Assembly: GCA_019912885.1 (NCBI GenBank)
Contig: JAIOHV010000161.1
Coordinates: forward strand, 1-37,006
From: a bacterium
GTDB lineage: Bacteria; Lernaellota; Lernaellaia; JACKCT01
Direction of reading: 5' to 3'
Length of the DNA: 37,006 nt
In this document: positions 25,364 to 35,812 of the stretch, one piece after another
How the letters are laid out: every line of letters begins with the position of its first letter
Position numbering within the stretch: the first letter of the stretch is position 1
Translations under genes and position numbers: made by a program
Notes under the pieces: model-generated
Database searches by the model: none
Told to the model about the DNA's origin: nothing
What the model saw: the letters and a program-made list of their open reading frames with translations, nothing else

Positions 25364-27016
25364 ATGGACGAATATCCGGTTCGCCGACTGCCTTATCTTG
25401 TCCTTTCGGGCACGATTGTCGCGATGCTTACGGGTCTCGTCGTCCGCATCTATCAGCTTGACGCGACGAGCCTGCGCCTCGAGGAGACGTTCGCCATCCT
25501 TTTCGCGCACCACCCGTCGATGGCGCTGCAAGGGAACCAGCCACCGGGCTACATCGGATTGCTGGCCGGCTGGATCGCGCTTTTCACTGATGGCATCGTA
25601 TCCGTGCGTGTGCTCTCGGTCCTGATCGGGCTTGCCGCCATCCCCGCGATGGTGCTCTACGCGCGCCGCGTCGCCGGCGATTTCACCGGCATCATTTCCG
25701 GCGCGCTCCTCGCGGGCTGGCCGCTTCACATCATGCTGAGCCGACAGGACGGCGCCCTCGCGCTTGTCGTCACCATCGAGTTGTGGGCGCTTTATTGCGC
25801 CGCGCGCCTGGAGGATCCCGAACGCCCCGCGAAAAAATTCGCCGCCGCGCTAGCCGTTCTTAACATCGCGGGCATTCTCGCATCGTACTTTTTCGTGTTT
25901 GTCATCGCCGCCGAAATCTTGTTGCTGCTGTTTTTCGGGCGCAAGGACGCGCTGCGCCGGCGCGGGGCGATCCTCGCGATCGCCGCGCCGTTTTTCGTCC
26001 TTGTGCTCGCGGCGCCGCTCGTCCTTGCGCAGTTCGCGGTGATCCGCGAACAGATGAAAAGCTTCCCGCTTTTCACCACGCTCGCGGGCGCGCCGTTCGC
26101 CAATTGGCTCGCCGAAGGGCTATTCGGCGCTCCCTGGCCGTTTGTGTGGCCATCGCTCGACGGCATCGGCGCGGGCGATGCGATCGGCGTGACGTTATCG
26201 GTCCTCGGGGCCGCGCTGCTTTTCGCCGGAACGCACCGCGTCGTCTTCGACAAGACGGCCGGGCGTATCGCCCTGGCCGGCGTGGCCTACGGCGCGGTTT
26301 TCCTCGCCGCGGCGATCTCCGTCGTCGTGCCGATCTGGTCGCGCGACCTTTTAATCGTGCTGCTTGTGCCGTTCGTGCCGCTCGCGGCGCTCGCGCTGGA
26401 TCGCTTCGGGCGCGCGGGCATCGCCGCGGGCCTGGCGTTCGCGCTCGTGACGATGACCGGCGCGCTCATGAATACGCGCGTCGCGGCGGGCGAGGGCGTG
26501 GGCGCGTGGGAAAAACCGCCGGAGTGGCAACGGGCGGTCGTCGAGCTTCTTGCCGAATTGCGCCCGGGGGACGAAATCTTCGTCGCGCCGGGCTGGATCG
26601 CCGAGGGCGTACGCTACCACGCGCGCTATCTCGCGTCGCTCGGCAAGATGCCCGCGGTCGAATTGCCGCTCACCGAGGTGAGCTACGATTTCTACAACCG
26701 CGACGCGCCCGGAGAAATCAAAACGGCGACGCCCGGCGCCTCGCGTTACTGGCTGATACGCACCACGCGCTACGGCTCGGAAAGCGCGACGAAATGGTTG
26801 CTGGACCACGGGTTGCAATTCGTCAGTTCCAAGGCGTTCTGGAATCTGTTCATCGATCTTTATACCGAACCGCCGAAAGCCGAGGCGTCAGCCGTTGCGG
26901 ATTTGAATGCAGGTTCCAATACGAGCGGCGGATCGGGCGCGGGCGATCCCGACACCGTTGCCGGTGACGCATCCGTGGCCGTCGCCACGACGCAGACTGA
27001 CGCGGACGAGCCGTGA
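25364..27016 (+). CDS. GT39-like polytopic membrane protein
   Basis: This 550-residue protein has about ten or eleven membrane segments. The first loop has LRLEETFAILFAHHPSM and then NQPPGYIGLLAGW. The layout is that of the GT39/PMT_2 family, where a DE or related acidic motif and a PP or HPPxY motif lie in this loop. Here the first residue of the acidic pair is Glu (Glu40-Glu41) instead of Asp. A soluble C-terminal part follows, ending in a Gly/Asp/Thr-rich low-complexity tail. ATG 25364 has only a weak ribosome-binding site. It is divergent from bioA, and its stop is two bases before the 9-bp repeat array at 27019. The glycosyl donor is unknown. Confidence 0.72.
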   Translation: MDEYPVRRLPYLVLSGTIVAMLTGLVVRIYQLDATSLRLEETFAILFAHHPSMALQGNQPPGYIGLLAGWIALFTDGIVSVRVLSVLIGLAAIPAMVLYARRVAGDFTGIISGALLAGWPLHIMLSRQDGALALVVTIELWALYCAARLEDPERPAKKFAAALAVLNIAGILASYFFVFVIAAEILLLLFFGRKDALRRRGAILAIAAPFFVLVLAAPLVLAQFAVIREQMKSFPLFTTLAGAPFANWLAEGLFGAPWPFVWPSLDGIGAGDAIGVTLSVLGAALLFAGTHRVVFDKTAGRIALAGVAYGAVFLAAAISVVVPIWSRDLLIVLLVPFVPLAALALDRFGRAGIAAGLAFALVTMTGALMNTRVAAGEGVGAWEKPPEWQRAVVELLAELRPGDEIFVAPGWIAEGVRYHARYLASLGKMPAVELPLTEVSYDFYNRDAPGEIKTATPGASRYWLIRTTRYGSESATKWLLDHGLQFVSSKAFWNLFIDLYTEPPKAEASAVADLNAGSNTSGGSGAGDPDTVAGDASVAVATTQTDADEP

Positions 27017-27018
27017 TG

Positions 27019-27063
27019 GCGGTCAATCGTGTCTATATTGTCCATCGGGTCCATTGAGTCCAT
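27019..27063. repeat. Second tandem array of five degenerate 9-bp units (nnnGTCCAT)
   Basis: Units start at 27019, 27028, 27037, 27046 and 27055. The last three end in a perfect GTCCAT and the first two carry one change each. It has the same unit, unit number and phase-perfect spacing as 21343-21387, and it begins two bases after the stop codon of the GT39-like gene. Confidence 0.75.
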
Positions 27064-27160
27064 CGTCCAACGCGGTTGGCGATGTCAGGGCCGCAAACCG
27101 AGCGAAGCGGGGTGCGCGGTCGGTTTCGCATCAAAATAAACGCATTCGGAGGGCAAACAC

Positions 27161-28006
27161 ATGGGTCTTCTTGACGGAAAAGTCGCGGCCATCACCGGCG
27201 CGGGCGGCGGGATCGGCCGCGAATACGCGCTCGCTTTCGCGAAGGAAGGCGCGCGCGTCGTCGTCAACGACGTCGGCGGTGCCAGGGACGGTAAGGGCAC
27301 GGACGAATCCGCCGCCGCGCGCGTGGCGGAGGAAATCAAGTCCGCAGGCGGCGAAGCCGCGGCGCATTTCGAATCCATCGCGACGATGGACGGTGGAGTC
27401 AGCCTCGTGCGGACCGCGCTCGATTCGTTCGGGCGCCTGGATATTCTCGTCAACAACGCGGGCATCCTTCGCGACCGCACGCTTGCGAAGATGGAAGAGT
27501 CCGACTGGGACTCGGTGATGGCCGTGCACTTGAAGGGCACGTTCTCCTGCACGCAGGCGGCGTTTCGCCACTTCCGCGAGGCGGGCGAGGGCGGCCGCAT
27601 CATCAACACGTCGTCGCTCGCGGGGCTGATCGGCAACTTCGGCCAGGCCAACTACGGCGCGGCCAAGGCCGGCATCGCGGGATTCACGTTCGTCGTCGCG
27701 CTCGAGGGCGCGCGCGCGAACATCACCTGTAACGCGATCGCGCCCGTCGCGTTCACGCGCATGACCGAGGACCTTCCGATGTTCGCGGACTCCGGCGTCG
27801 AGGAGATGCTGCATCCGCGCTGGATTGCGCCCGTCGCGGTGTTTCTCGCATCCGACCTGTCGAAGGACGTGACGGGCAAGATCTTCGGCGTCCAGGGCGG
27901 CAAGATCTTTGAATATAAGGTCGTCACGACCTCCGGCGCCGAGAAGGACGAACCGTGGACCGCGCAGGAGATCGCCGCGAAACTGCCCTCGATCATGGGG
28001 GATTAG
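27161..28006 (+). CDS. Short-chain dehydrogenase/reductase, MFE-2 3-hydroxyacyl-CoA dehydrogenase-like
   Basis: This 281-residue Rossmann enzyme has TGAGGGIG at 12-19 for NAD(P) binding, NNAG at 98-101, the catalytic Ser at 151-152, and Tyr165/Lys169 in YGAAK. The segment ILRDRTLAKMEESDWDSVMAVHLKGTF and the DVGGARDGKGTD block after the second strand resemble the (3R)-hydroxyacyl-CoA dehydrogenase domain of multifunctional enzyme type 2. The substrate is not proven. The ATG at 27161 has a strong GGAGGG seven bases upstream (27148-27153). The next gene starts immediately after its stop, so the two share a message. Confidence 0.88.
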   Translation: MGLLDGKVAAITGAGGGIGREYALAFAKEGARVVVNDVGGARDGKGTDESAAARVAEEIKSAGGEAAAHFESIATMDGGVSLVRTALDSFGRLDILVNNAGILRDRTLAKMEESDWDSVMAVHLKGTFSCTQAAFRHFREAGEGGRIINTSSLAGLIGNFGQANYGAAKAGIAGFTFVVALEGARANITCNAIAPVAFTRMTEDLPMFADSGVEEMLHPRWIAPVAVFLASDLSKDVTGKIFGVQGGKIFEYKVVTTSGAEKDEPWTAQEIAAKLPSIMGD

Positions 28007-29344
28007 TTGGCGCTTCGGATTCGCACGATACGGCGTGCCTTCTTGCGCGGCCTGCCCGATTGGCGGGCCGCGCGTTTGCTTGCGCTCCTGGTCGCGGTCG
28101 CGGGTCTCGTCACGGGCGCCTCCTGTTCGTGCGGCAACGATGGCGACGATGGCGGCGCGGCCGCGGTCGAAGACGCGGCGGACGACGATTCCGCCGTCGA
28201 CGATGACGAGTCCGCTACCGATGACGACGACGCGTCCGACGATGACGCGGATGACGATGACGCGGATGACGACGCCGCCGGCGACGACGACACCGAGACC
28301 TTCCCGCCCGAGGAACAGACGCCGTTTTTGGAGCGCGGATTCATTCTCCCGCCCGATTCGCTCGAATGCACGCCGGAGGACACCGGCGTTCCGCAACCGA
28401 ACTGCAACCACCACGGCTCCACGGTCGCCGAACTGCCCGACGGCACGATGGCGGCGGTTTGGTATCACGGCGTCGCGGAGAAATCGCCGGACTCGCGCAT
28501 CGTCTGGTCCACGCTCGCGCCGGGTGAAACCGGCTGGACCTGGCCCGAAGTGCTTTTCGATGATCCGGGCCTGTCGGAGGGCAACCCGGCATTGTGGGTG
28601 TCCGAATCGGGTGAGCTTCTGGTGTTTTTCGTGACCATCACCGGTAACGGTTGGGATCAGTCGGCCATCCGCTTGATTCGATCGGACGATCTTGACGCCA
28701 CGTGGGGCGCGCCGGTCGGCCTGCGCGAGGAATATTGCTGGATGGCGCGGCATCGGCCGTTGCGTCTCGAAAACGGCGAGTTGCTGCTACCTCTTTATAG
28801 CGAGTGCCTCGCGTATCCCACGTTCATGCGCTCGACGGACGATTTCGCGACGTGGACGGAGGAGTCGCATCTTTCGATTCCGTTCCTCTTGCAGCACCTC
28901 GGCCAGATCCAGCCCTCGCTTATCAACCTGCCTGGGGGGCGCATCGCGGCGATCACGCGCGACGGATTCCCGACCCATCGCGTCAAGCGCATGGTTTCGG
29001 ACGATTTCGGCCAGACGTGGACGCCATCAAGAATCACCGAGCTTCCGAACGCGGGCACGTCGGTGGATTGGGTGCGTCTTTTGGACGGGCACGAGGTGGT
29101 GGTTTACAACGACTCCCCGACGGACCGCTTTCCGCTGTCCGTGGCGCTGTCGCACGACGGCGGCGAAACATTTGTCGCAAAGCGCGACCTGATCGACACG
29201 GACGACGAATGCGACGGCGATTGCCAATACCACTATCCGTCCATCGCCCAATCGACGCACGACGGCACGATCTGGATCACCTACACGCACGACCGCCGCA
29301 CGATCGGCTGGGTGCGTTTCAACGAGGCGTGGCTGTTGGAGTAG
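28007..29344 (+). CDS. Sialidase-like (BNR repeat) lipoprotein with Asp-rich linker
   Basis: This 445-residue secreted protein has a basic n-region, a hydrophobic core (residues 24-37) and GASCSC as a probable lipid attachment site. A linker of about 50 residues dominated by Asp follows (roughly 44-96). The mature domain has sialidase-type Asp boxes, STDDFATW, SDDFGQTW and SHDGGETF, and matches the BNR/exo-alpha-sialidase fold pattern, with GRIAAITRDG between blades. The TTG start directly follows the stop of the SDR gene. Enzymatic sialidase activity is not certain, since many such six-bladed proteins act on other glycans. The poly-Asp linker probably spaces the domain from the outer membrane and may bind cations. 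Confidence 0.83.
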   Translation: MALRIRTIRRAFLRGLPDWRAARLLALLVAVAGLVTGASCSCGNDGDDGGAAAVEDAADDDSAVDDDESATDDDDASDDDADDDDADDDAAGDDDTETFPPEEQTPFLERGFILPPDSLECTPEDTGVPQPNCNHHGSTVAELPDGTMAAVWYHGVAEKSPDSRIVWSTLAPGETGWTWPEVLFDDPGLSEGNPALWVSESGELLVFFVTITGNGWDQSAIRLIRSDDLDATWGAPVGLREEYCWMARHRPLRLENGELLLPLYSECLAYPTFMRSTDDFATWTEESHLSIPFLLQHLGQIQPSLINLPGGRIAAITRDGFPTHRVKRMVSDDFGQTWTPSRITELPNAGTSVDWVRLLDGHEVVVYNDSPTDRFPLSVALSHDGGETFVAKRDLIDTDDECDGDCQYHYPSIAQSTHDGTIWITYTHDRRTIGWVRFNEAWLLE

Positions 29345-29645
29345 GGGGCGGTTCGGTCACGACGGGGTGGCGCGGAACTCCGGCTCGGTCCAAAAAATGG
29401 GGCCAAATCGCCCGGTCGGTATCGACCGCGCACTTTCGCCGCGCCGCTCCGAGCGGCGCGGCTTCGCTTGCGGCCCTGATATCGAGGCCCTGACATCGCC
29501 GACCGGGCATCGCGCCCTCCGCGGCCTCCGCGCCTTGGCGTGAACAAAGTCGCCGTTCGCGCCGCCTATTTTCGCGCCGCCCCCTTTCCCTTATGCTGCC
29601 GAGTGATTACGTTGGAAGCCCTAAGCGCTTCCACGGGGGAGTTAC
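29345..29645. other. 301-base intergenic gap before ftsH
   Basis: No gene or convincing promoter is visible. It holds the nested palindrome at 29410-29508, two adjacent direct copies of GGCCCTGAYATCG (29472-29484 and 29486-29498), and a C/T-G-C rich run ending CTTGGCGTGAAC (29533-29544). That run resembles degenerate intergenic elements seen in many uncultured-bacterium genomes. The ftsH ribosome-binding site GGGGGAG closes the gap. Confidence 0.5.
29410..29508. repeat. Nested inverted repeat
   Basis: Outer arms GCCCGGTCGG (29410-29419) and CCGACCGGGC (29499-29508) are exact inverted copies about 80 bases apart. Inside lies a perfect 11-base hairpin, GCCGCGCCGCT (29438-29448) and AGCGGCGCGGC (29452-29462), with loop CCG. 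Confidence 0.7.
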
Positions 29646-31674
<2,029 letters not shown>

Positions 31675-31682
<8 letters not shown>

Positions 31683-32532
31683 GTTCTTCGTCGCCCGGGG
31701 GCGGCGCTTCGATCTTTCGCGCCGCAACCTCGTGATGGGGATCCTCAACGTCACGCCCGACTCATTTTCCGACGGCGGCCTCTATTTCGAGCCCGAACAC
31801 GCGATCGCGCACGGCCTTCAGATCGCGAACGCCGGCGCGGACATCATCGATGTCGGCGGCGAGTCTTCCCGCCCGGGCGCGCCCACCGTGCCGATCGACG
31901 AGCAGATCCGGCGCATCACCCCGGTTATCGAGGCCCTGACGCGGCGGACCGGCCTTGCCGTCAGCGTCGATACCACGCGGCGTGCGGTCGCCGAGGCCGC
32001 TCTCGCGGCCGGCGCGTCGATCCTGAACGACATCACGGGCCTCGCCGCCGATCCCGGGCTTGGTCGGCTTGCCGCACAAACCGGCGCGGGGCTCGTGCTG
32101 ATGCACATGCGCGGCACGCCCGAAACCATGCAGGACGACACGAACTACGACGACCTGTTCGGCGAAATCGTCGGCCACCTGCGCGCGGGGATCGACCGGG
32201 CGACGTCGTATGGCGTGAAGCCCGAACAGATCGTCGTCGATCCGGGCATCGGTTTTGCGAAGACCGCCGAGCAGAACATGGAGATTCTCGCGAACCTCGA
32301 GAGCCTGGCGATCCTCGGCCGGCCGATCCTGATGGGCTTGTCACGGAAGGCGTTTCTAGGCGGCATCACCGGCCGCGACGCGCCTAATCGCGGCTCCGAG
32401 ACGATCGCGGCGTCGATCTTCGCCGCGCGGCACGGGGCGCGTATTCATCGCGTGCATGACGTTGCCGAGGTGGCCGCGGCGCTGAAGGTCCACGACGCGC
32501 TCGTCGCGTGCGAGGGACTCGCGCCGGGTTGA
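31675..32532 (+). CDS. folP: Dihydropteroate synthase
   Basis: This 285-residue enzyme joins p-aminobenzoate to dihydropterin pyrophosphate in folate synthesis and is the sulfonamide target. It has [15 protein letters not shown] at 21-35, [11 protein letters not shown] at 59-69, SVDTTRR, a DPGIGFAKT block, and GLSRKAFLG near the C-terminus, all intact. The GTG start at 31675 lies within the last codons of ftsH and lacks an evident ribosome-binding site at the usual distance, so translation is probably coupled to ftsH. The next gene, cdaA, follows after 51 bases. Confidence 0.94.
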
Positions 32533-32583
32533 TTTCGCGCGGGTTTCCCGCACAATCGGCTCCGTCACACCCCGGAAGGCTCC

Positions 32584-33339
32584 GTGCGCGACTGGACATC
32601 CTTATTCCTCAACCTGAACTGGCGCGATGTCGTCGACATCCTCGCGGTGACGGTCATCATCTACAACGTCTTCGTTCTCGTGCGCCGGACGCGCGCCGTG
32701 CAGATGATGCTCGGCCTCGGCGTCATCCTTTTCCTCTACGTCGTCTCCGACGCCGGCCGCTTTTTCACGTTGCACTACATCCTGGACGCGTTTCTCGAGT
32801 CGGCGATCATCATCATCGTCATCCTGTTCGCCGAGGACATCCGGCGCGGCCTCATGCGTTTCGGCAAGAACCCGTTTTCGGCGGGGCAATACGTGGCGAG
32901 CGCGGAGTTCCTCGACGAATTGATTCGCTCGGTCCAGGCGCTCATCAACCGCCGCATCGGCGCGATCATCGTCGTCGAGCGAGGCACGGGCCTGAAGGAC
33001 TACATCGACGAGGGCGTGCCGCTTGACGCGGGCGTCTCCAGGGAACTGCTGATCTCGATCTTCCTGCCGTCCTCGCCGATCCACGACGGCGCGGTCATCA
33101 TACGCAACGGGCGCATCATCGCGGCGGGCTGCTTTTTCCCGCTGGCCGACGATCTGGATCTGGACCGCGACCTGGGAACGCGCCATCGCGCCGCGCTCGG
33201 CATCTCGCAAAAGTCCGACGCCGCGGTGCTTGTCGTTTCCGAGGAACGCGGCGAGGTGAGCCTTGGCTACCTCGGGCATCTGGATCGCGATCTCAATCCC
33301 GACGAGCTGTACAACCGGCTCGGAAAGCTGCTGGCGTAG
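32584..33339 (+). CDS. cdaA: Diadenylate cyclase CdaA (DisA_N domain)
   Basis: This 251-residue membrane enzyme makes cyclic di-AMP from two ATP. Three hydrophobic segments occupy residues about 15-33, 40-56 and 65-82. The catalytic domain has DGA at 168-170 in PIHDGAVII and RHR at 200-202 in GTRHRAALG, the two signature motifs of diadenylate cyclases. Both are intact. The start is GTG 32584 with GGAAGG a few bases upstream. It is followed after one base by its YbbR-domain regulator and then glmM, the arrangement known from Firmicutes and also found in Deltaproteobacteria-like genomes. c-di-AMP controls osmolyte transport and cell-wall homeostasis. Confidence 0.94.
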   Translation: MRDWTSLFLNLNWRDVVDILAVTVIIYNVFVLVRRTRAVQMMLGLGVILFLYVVSDAGRFFTLHYILDAFLESAIIIIVILFAEDIRRGLMRFGKNPFSAGQYVASAEFLDELIRSVQALINRRIGAIIVVERGTGLKDYIDEGVPLDAGVSRELLISIFLPSSPIHDGAVIIRNGRIIAAGCFFPLADDLDLDRDLGTRHRAALGISQKSDAAVLVVSEERGEVSLGYLGHLDRDLNPDELYNRLGKLLA

Positions 33340-33340
33340 G

Positions 33341-34321
33341 ATGATGCCGTCTTTCGCCCGCATCCTCGGCGTCATCGTCCGCGACGGACCGACAAAGCTC
33401 GTCAGCTTCATCCTCGCATTCGTGTTGTGGACGTACGTGTCCATCGGGCAAAGCGTGCTCGAAATTCCCAAGGACATCTCGCTTGAACTGAAGAATCTGC
33501 CGCCGGACCTCGTGCGCGTCTCCGACGTGCCGAGCACGGTCAACATCAAGCTGCTCGGATCGAGCGCTCAGCTTCGATCCGTCGAGGACGCGCAGCTCTC
33601 CTACGAAATCGACCTGGCCTCCGCGACGCCCGGCGAGTTGTCGTTCAAGGTCATCGACACGCGCATCCGCGGCCTCGCGCCGGGAATTCGCGTCACGGAA
33701 ATCAGCCCCAGCGAAATCACCGCGCGGTTTTCCGAGCGTCTCGAACGCGAAGTGCCCGTCGAGGTCACCGTCCGGGGTACGCCCGCGCGCGGATTCATGG
33801 CCGGCGAAAAAACCGCCGAGCCGGCCCTCGTGCGCGTTTTGGGCGCGCGTGAGGAGGTCGAGAACATGACGGCGGTGCCGACGGAGATCATCGACATCAC
33901 CGGCCTGAGAAAGACCTACGAGGGCGTCCACGCGCTTGACGTGGTCGGGCGGCACGTCGAGGTGACGGACGCCTCCGAGGTGCGGGTGCGCATCGAGATC
34001 GACCGCGATCTGGCGCAACGCGAATTTTCCGATATCGTCGTTACGGTGGAAAACACGGAATGGGAGTACGAGGTCAGGCCGGCACGCATCGGCCTGCGTT
34101 TGAAGGGACCGACGGAAACGATGGGCCGTCTGACAAGCGAGACGATTCGCCTTGTCGTGGACGCGGCGGGGCTTGCGCCAGGCAAGCATACCGTGCGCCC
34201 GCAGATCGTCGTGTCCGGCGACGAGGACACACTGCTTGTCGGCCTCGACATCCCGGCGGTGACGCTGGAACTCAAAGAGAACGCGAAACAGACCGACAAG
34301 AAGGGCAAGAAGAAAAAATGA
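33341..34321 (+). CDS. cdaR: YbbR-domain protein, CdaA regulator
   Basis: This 326-residue protein has one N-terminal membrane helix (about residues 17-37) and an extracytoplasmic part made of repeated YbbR domains, recognisable from VLEIPKDISLELKNLPPDL, VPVEVTVRGTPARGFMAGE and the later RPARIGLRLKGPTE. The C-terminus is lysine-rich (KKGKKKK). In Firmicutes CdaR binds CdaA and tunes its activity. The same role here is inference from the fixed gene order. ATG 33341 lies one base after the cdaA stop, so translation is likely coupled; an ATG at 33344 is an alternative. Confidence 0.85.
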   Translation: MMPSFARILGVIVRDGPTKLVSFILAFVLWTYVSIGQSVLEIPKDISLELKNLPPDLVRVSDVPSTVNIKLLGSSAQLRSVEDAQLSYEIDLASATPGELSFKVIDTRIRGLAPGIRVTEISPSEITARFSERLEREVPVEVTVRGTPARGFMAGEKTAEPALVRVLGAREEVENMTAVPTEIIDITGLRKTYEGVHALDVVGRHVEVTDASEVRVRIEIDRDLAQREFSDIVVTVENTEWEYEVRPARIGLRLKGPTETMGRLTSETIRLVVDAAGLAPGKHTVRPQIVVSGDEDTLLVGLDIPAVTLELKENAKQTDKKGKKKK

Positions 34322-34334
34322 TCGGAGAGGCGCC

Positions 34335-35699
34335 ATGACTCCACGAAAATATTTCGGCACCGACGGCATCCGCGGCGTCGCCAATCAGGATCCGATGACC
34401 ACTGAGGTCGCGATGCGCGTTGGCCGCGCCGCCGCGTATCACTTCCGGCGCGAAGATGGCCTCCACCGCGTCATCATCGGCAAAGACACGCGGCGCAGCA
34501 GTTACATGCTGGAGTTCGCCATGGCCGCCGGCATCTGCGCGGCGGGCGTCGACGCTTTTCTGGTCGGACCGCTGCCGACGCCGGGCATCGCCTTCCTCAC
34601 GCGCGACATGCGCGCCGACGCGGGCGTCGTTATATCCGCGAGCCACAACCCGTTTCAGGACAACGGCATCAAGTTTTTCGATTCGCACGGATTCAAGTTG
34701 CCCGACGAGGTCGAGCACCGCATCGAGGACATCATGGACGCGCGCGAGGCGGAAACGCATCCCGCCACCGCCGCGGACGTCGGCCGCGCGTATCGCATCG
34801 ACGACGCGATGGGCCGCTACATCGTCTTCCTCAAGAAGGCATTTCCCGCGGAGCTAACGCTCGAGGGCATGCGGATCGTGCTCGATTGCTCGAACGGCGC
34901 GGCCTACAAAGTGGCGCCCGCGGTGTTTCTCGAGCTCGGCGCCTCGCTGACGATCATCGGAAACCGCCCGAACGGACTGAACATCAACGAGGACTGCGGC
35001 GCGCAGCATCCGAAGGCGATGGCCGACACCGTGAAGGCGGTCAGCGCGGACATCGGCATCGCGTTTGACGGCGACGCGGATCGCGTGGTGATCGCCGACG
35101 AAACCGGCGCGATCGTCGACGGCGATCACCTTATGGCCGCGACCGCGAAGGCGCTTTTGGCCCAGGACCGCCTTTCCAGACGGACGCTCGTCACGACCGT
35201 GGACAGCAACAAGGGGCTCGATGTCGCCATGCTCGAGGCCGGCGGGCAGGTGGTTCGCACCGATGTCGGCGACCGCTACGTCATCGAGGCGATGCAGGCC
35301 GGCGGCTTCAATTACGGCGGCGAAAAAAGCGGCCACATGATCTTTCTCGACGAGCACACCACGGGCGACGGCGTCATGAGCGCGTTGCAAATCCTCGCGA
35401 CGCAGTTGCGGTCGGGCCGGCCCGCGTCCGAATTCTTCCACGGCGCCATGCGCGATTTTCCCCAGGCGCGAAAGAATATCCGCGTGCGCGCCAAGCCGCC
35501 TTTGGAGGAGATCGCCGGCCTTGCGAAAATTCTCGACTCCGCGCGATCGGAACTTGGCGAAAGGGGCCGCGTGCTCGTGCGTTATTCGGGCACCGAATCG
35601 CTGTGCCGCGTGATCGTCGAGGGTGAACACGCCGAACGCATCGACGCGATCGCGGCGGACATCGACGCCTGCATCGGTGGCGCGGTCGGCGAGGCGTGA
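34335..35699 (+). CDS. glmM: Phosphoglucosamine mutase
   Basis: This 454-residue enzyme interconverts glucosamine-6-phosphate and glucosamine-1-phosphate for UDP-GlcNAc and peptidoglycan. It has FGTDGIRG at the N-terminus, the phosphorylated Ser103 in SASHNPFQDNGIKFF, the metal loop DGDADR at 245-250, the sugar-binding GEKSGH at 329-334 and the phosphate-binding RYSGTES at 416-422. All are intact and the length is normal. The ATG at 34335 follows GGAGAGG. GlmM and CdaA physically interact in some bacteria, which fits the neighbouring cdaA-cdaR pair. nagB at 21413-22198 uses the same GlcN-6-P pool in the opposite direction. Confidence 0.96.
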   Translation: MTPRKYFGTDGIRGVANQDPMTTEVAMRVGRAAAYHFRREDGLHRVIIGKDTRRSSYMLEFAMAAGICAAGVDAFLVGPLPTPGIAFLTRDMRADAGVVISASHNPFQDNGIKFFDSHGFKLPDEVEHRIEDIMDAREAETHPATAADVGRAYRIDDAMGRYIVFLKKAFPAELTLEGMRIVLDCSNGAAYKVAPAVFLELGASLTIIGNRPNGLNINEDCGAQHPKAMADTVKAVSADIGIAFDGDADRVVIADETGAIVDGDHLMAATAKALLAQDRLSRRTLVTTVDSNKGLDVAMLEAGGQVVRTDVGDRYVIEAMQAGGFNYGGEKSGHMIFLDEHTTGDGVMSALQILATQLRSGRPASEFFHGAMRDFPQARKNIRVRAKPPLEEIAGLAKILDSARSELGERGRVLVRYSGTESLCRVIVEGEHAERIDAIAADIDACIGGAVGEA

Positions 35700-35727
35700 C
35701 CACGGCATCATCGCCGAACCAAAAATT

Positions 35728-35810
35728 TCAACACGAAGGCACAAAAAGCACAAAGATCACGAATGGAAAACTCGTTTATTCCCTTTGTGTCTTTTTCCCC
35801 TCCGTGTTGA
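35728..35810. repeat. Imperfect inverted repeat with 28-base arms
   Basis: The left arm (35728-35755) and right arm (35783-35810) pair at 22 of 28 positions around a 27-base loop. Both arms are built from CAC/AAG-type short motifs (such as AACACG, CACAAAG and the complement CTTTGTG). It lies between glmM and pdxJ and resembles degenerate AT-richer intergenic elements in an otherwise GC-rich region. Confidence 0.75.
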
Positions 35811-35812
35811 GC

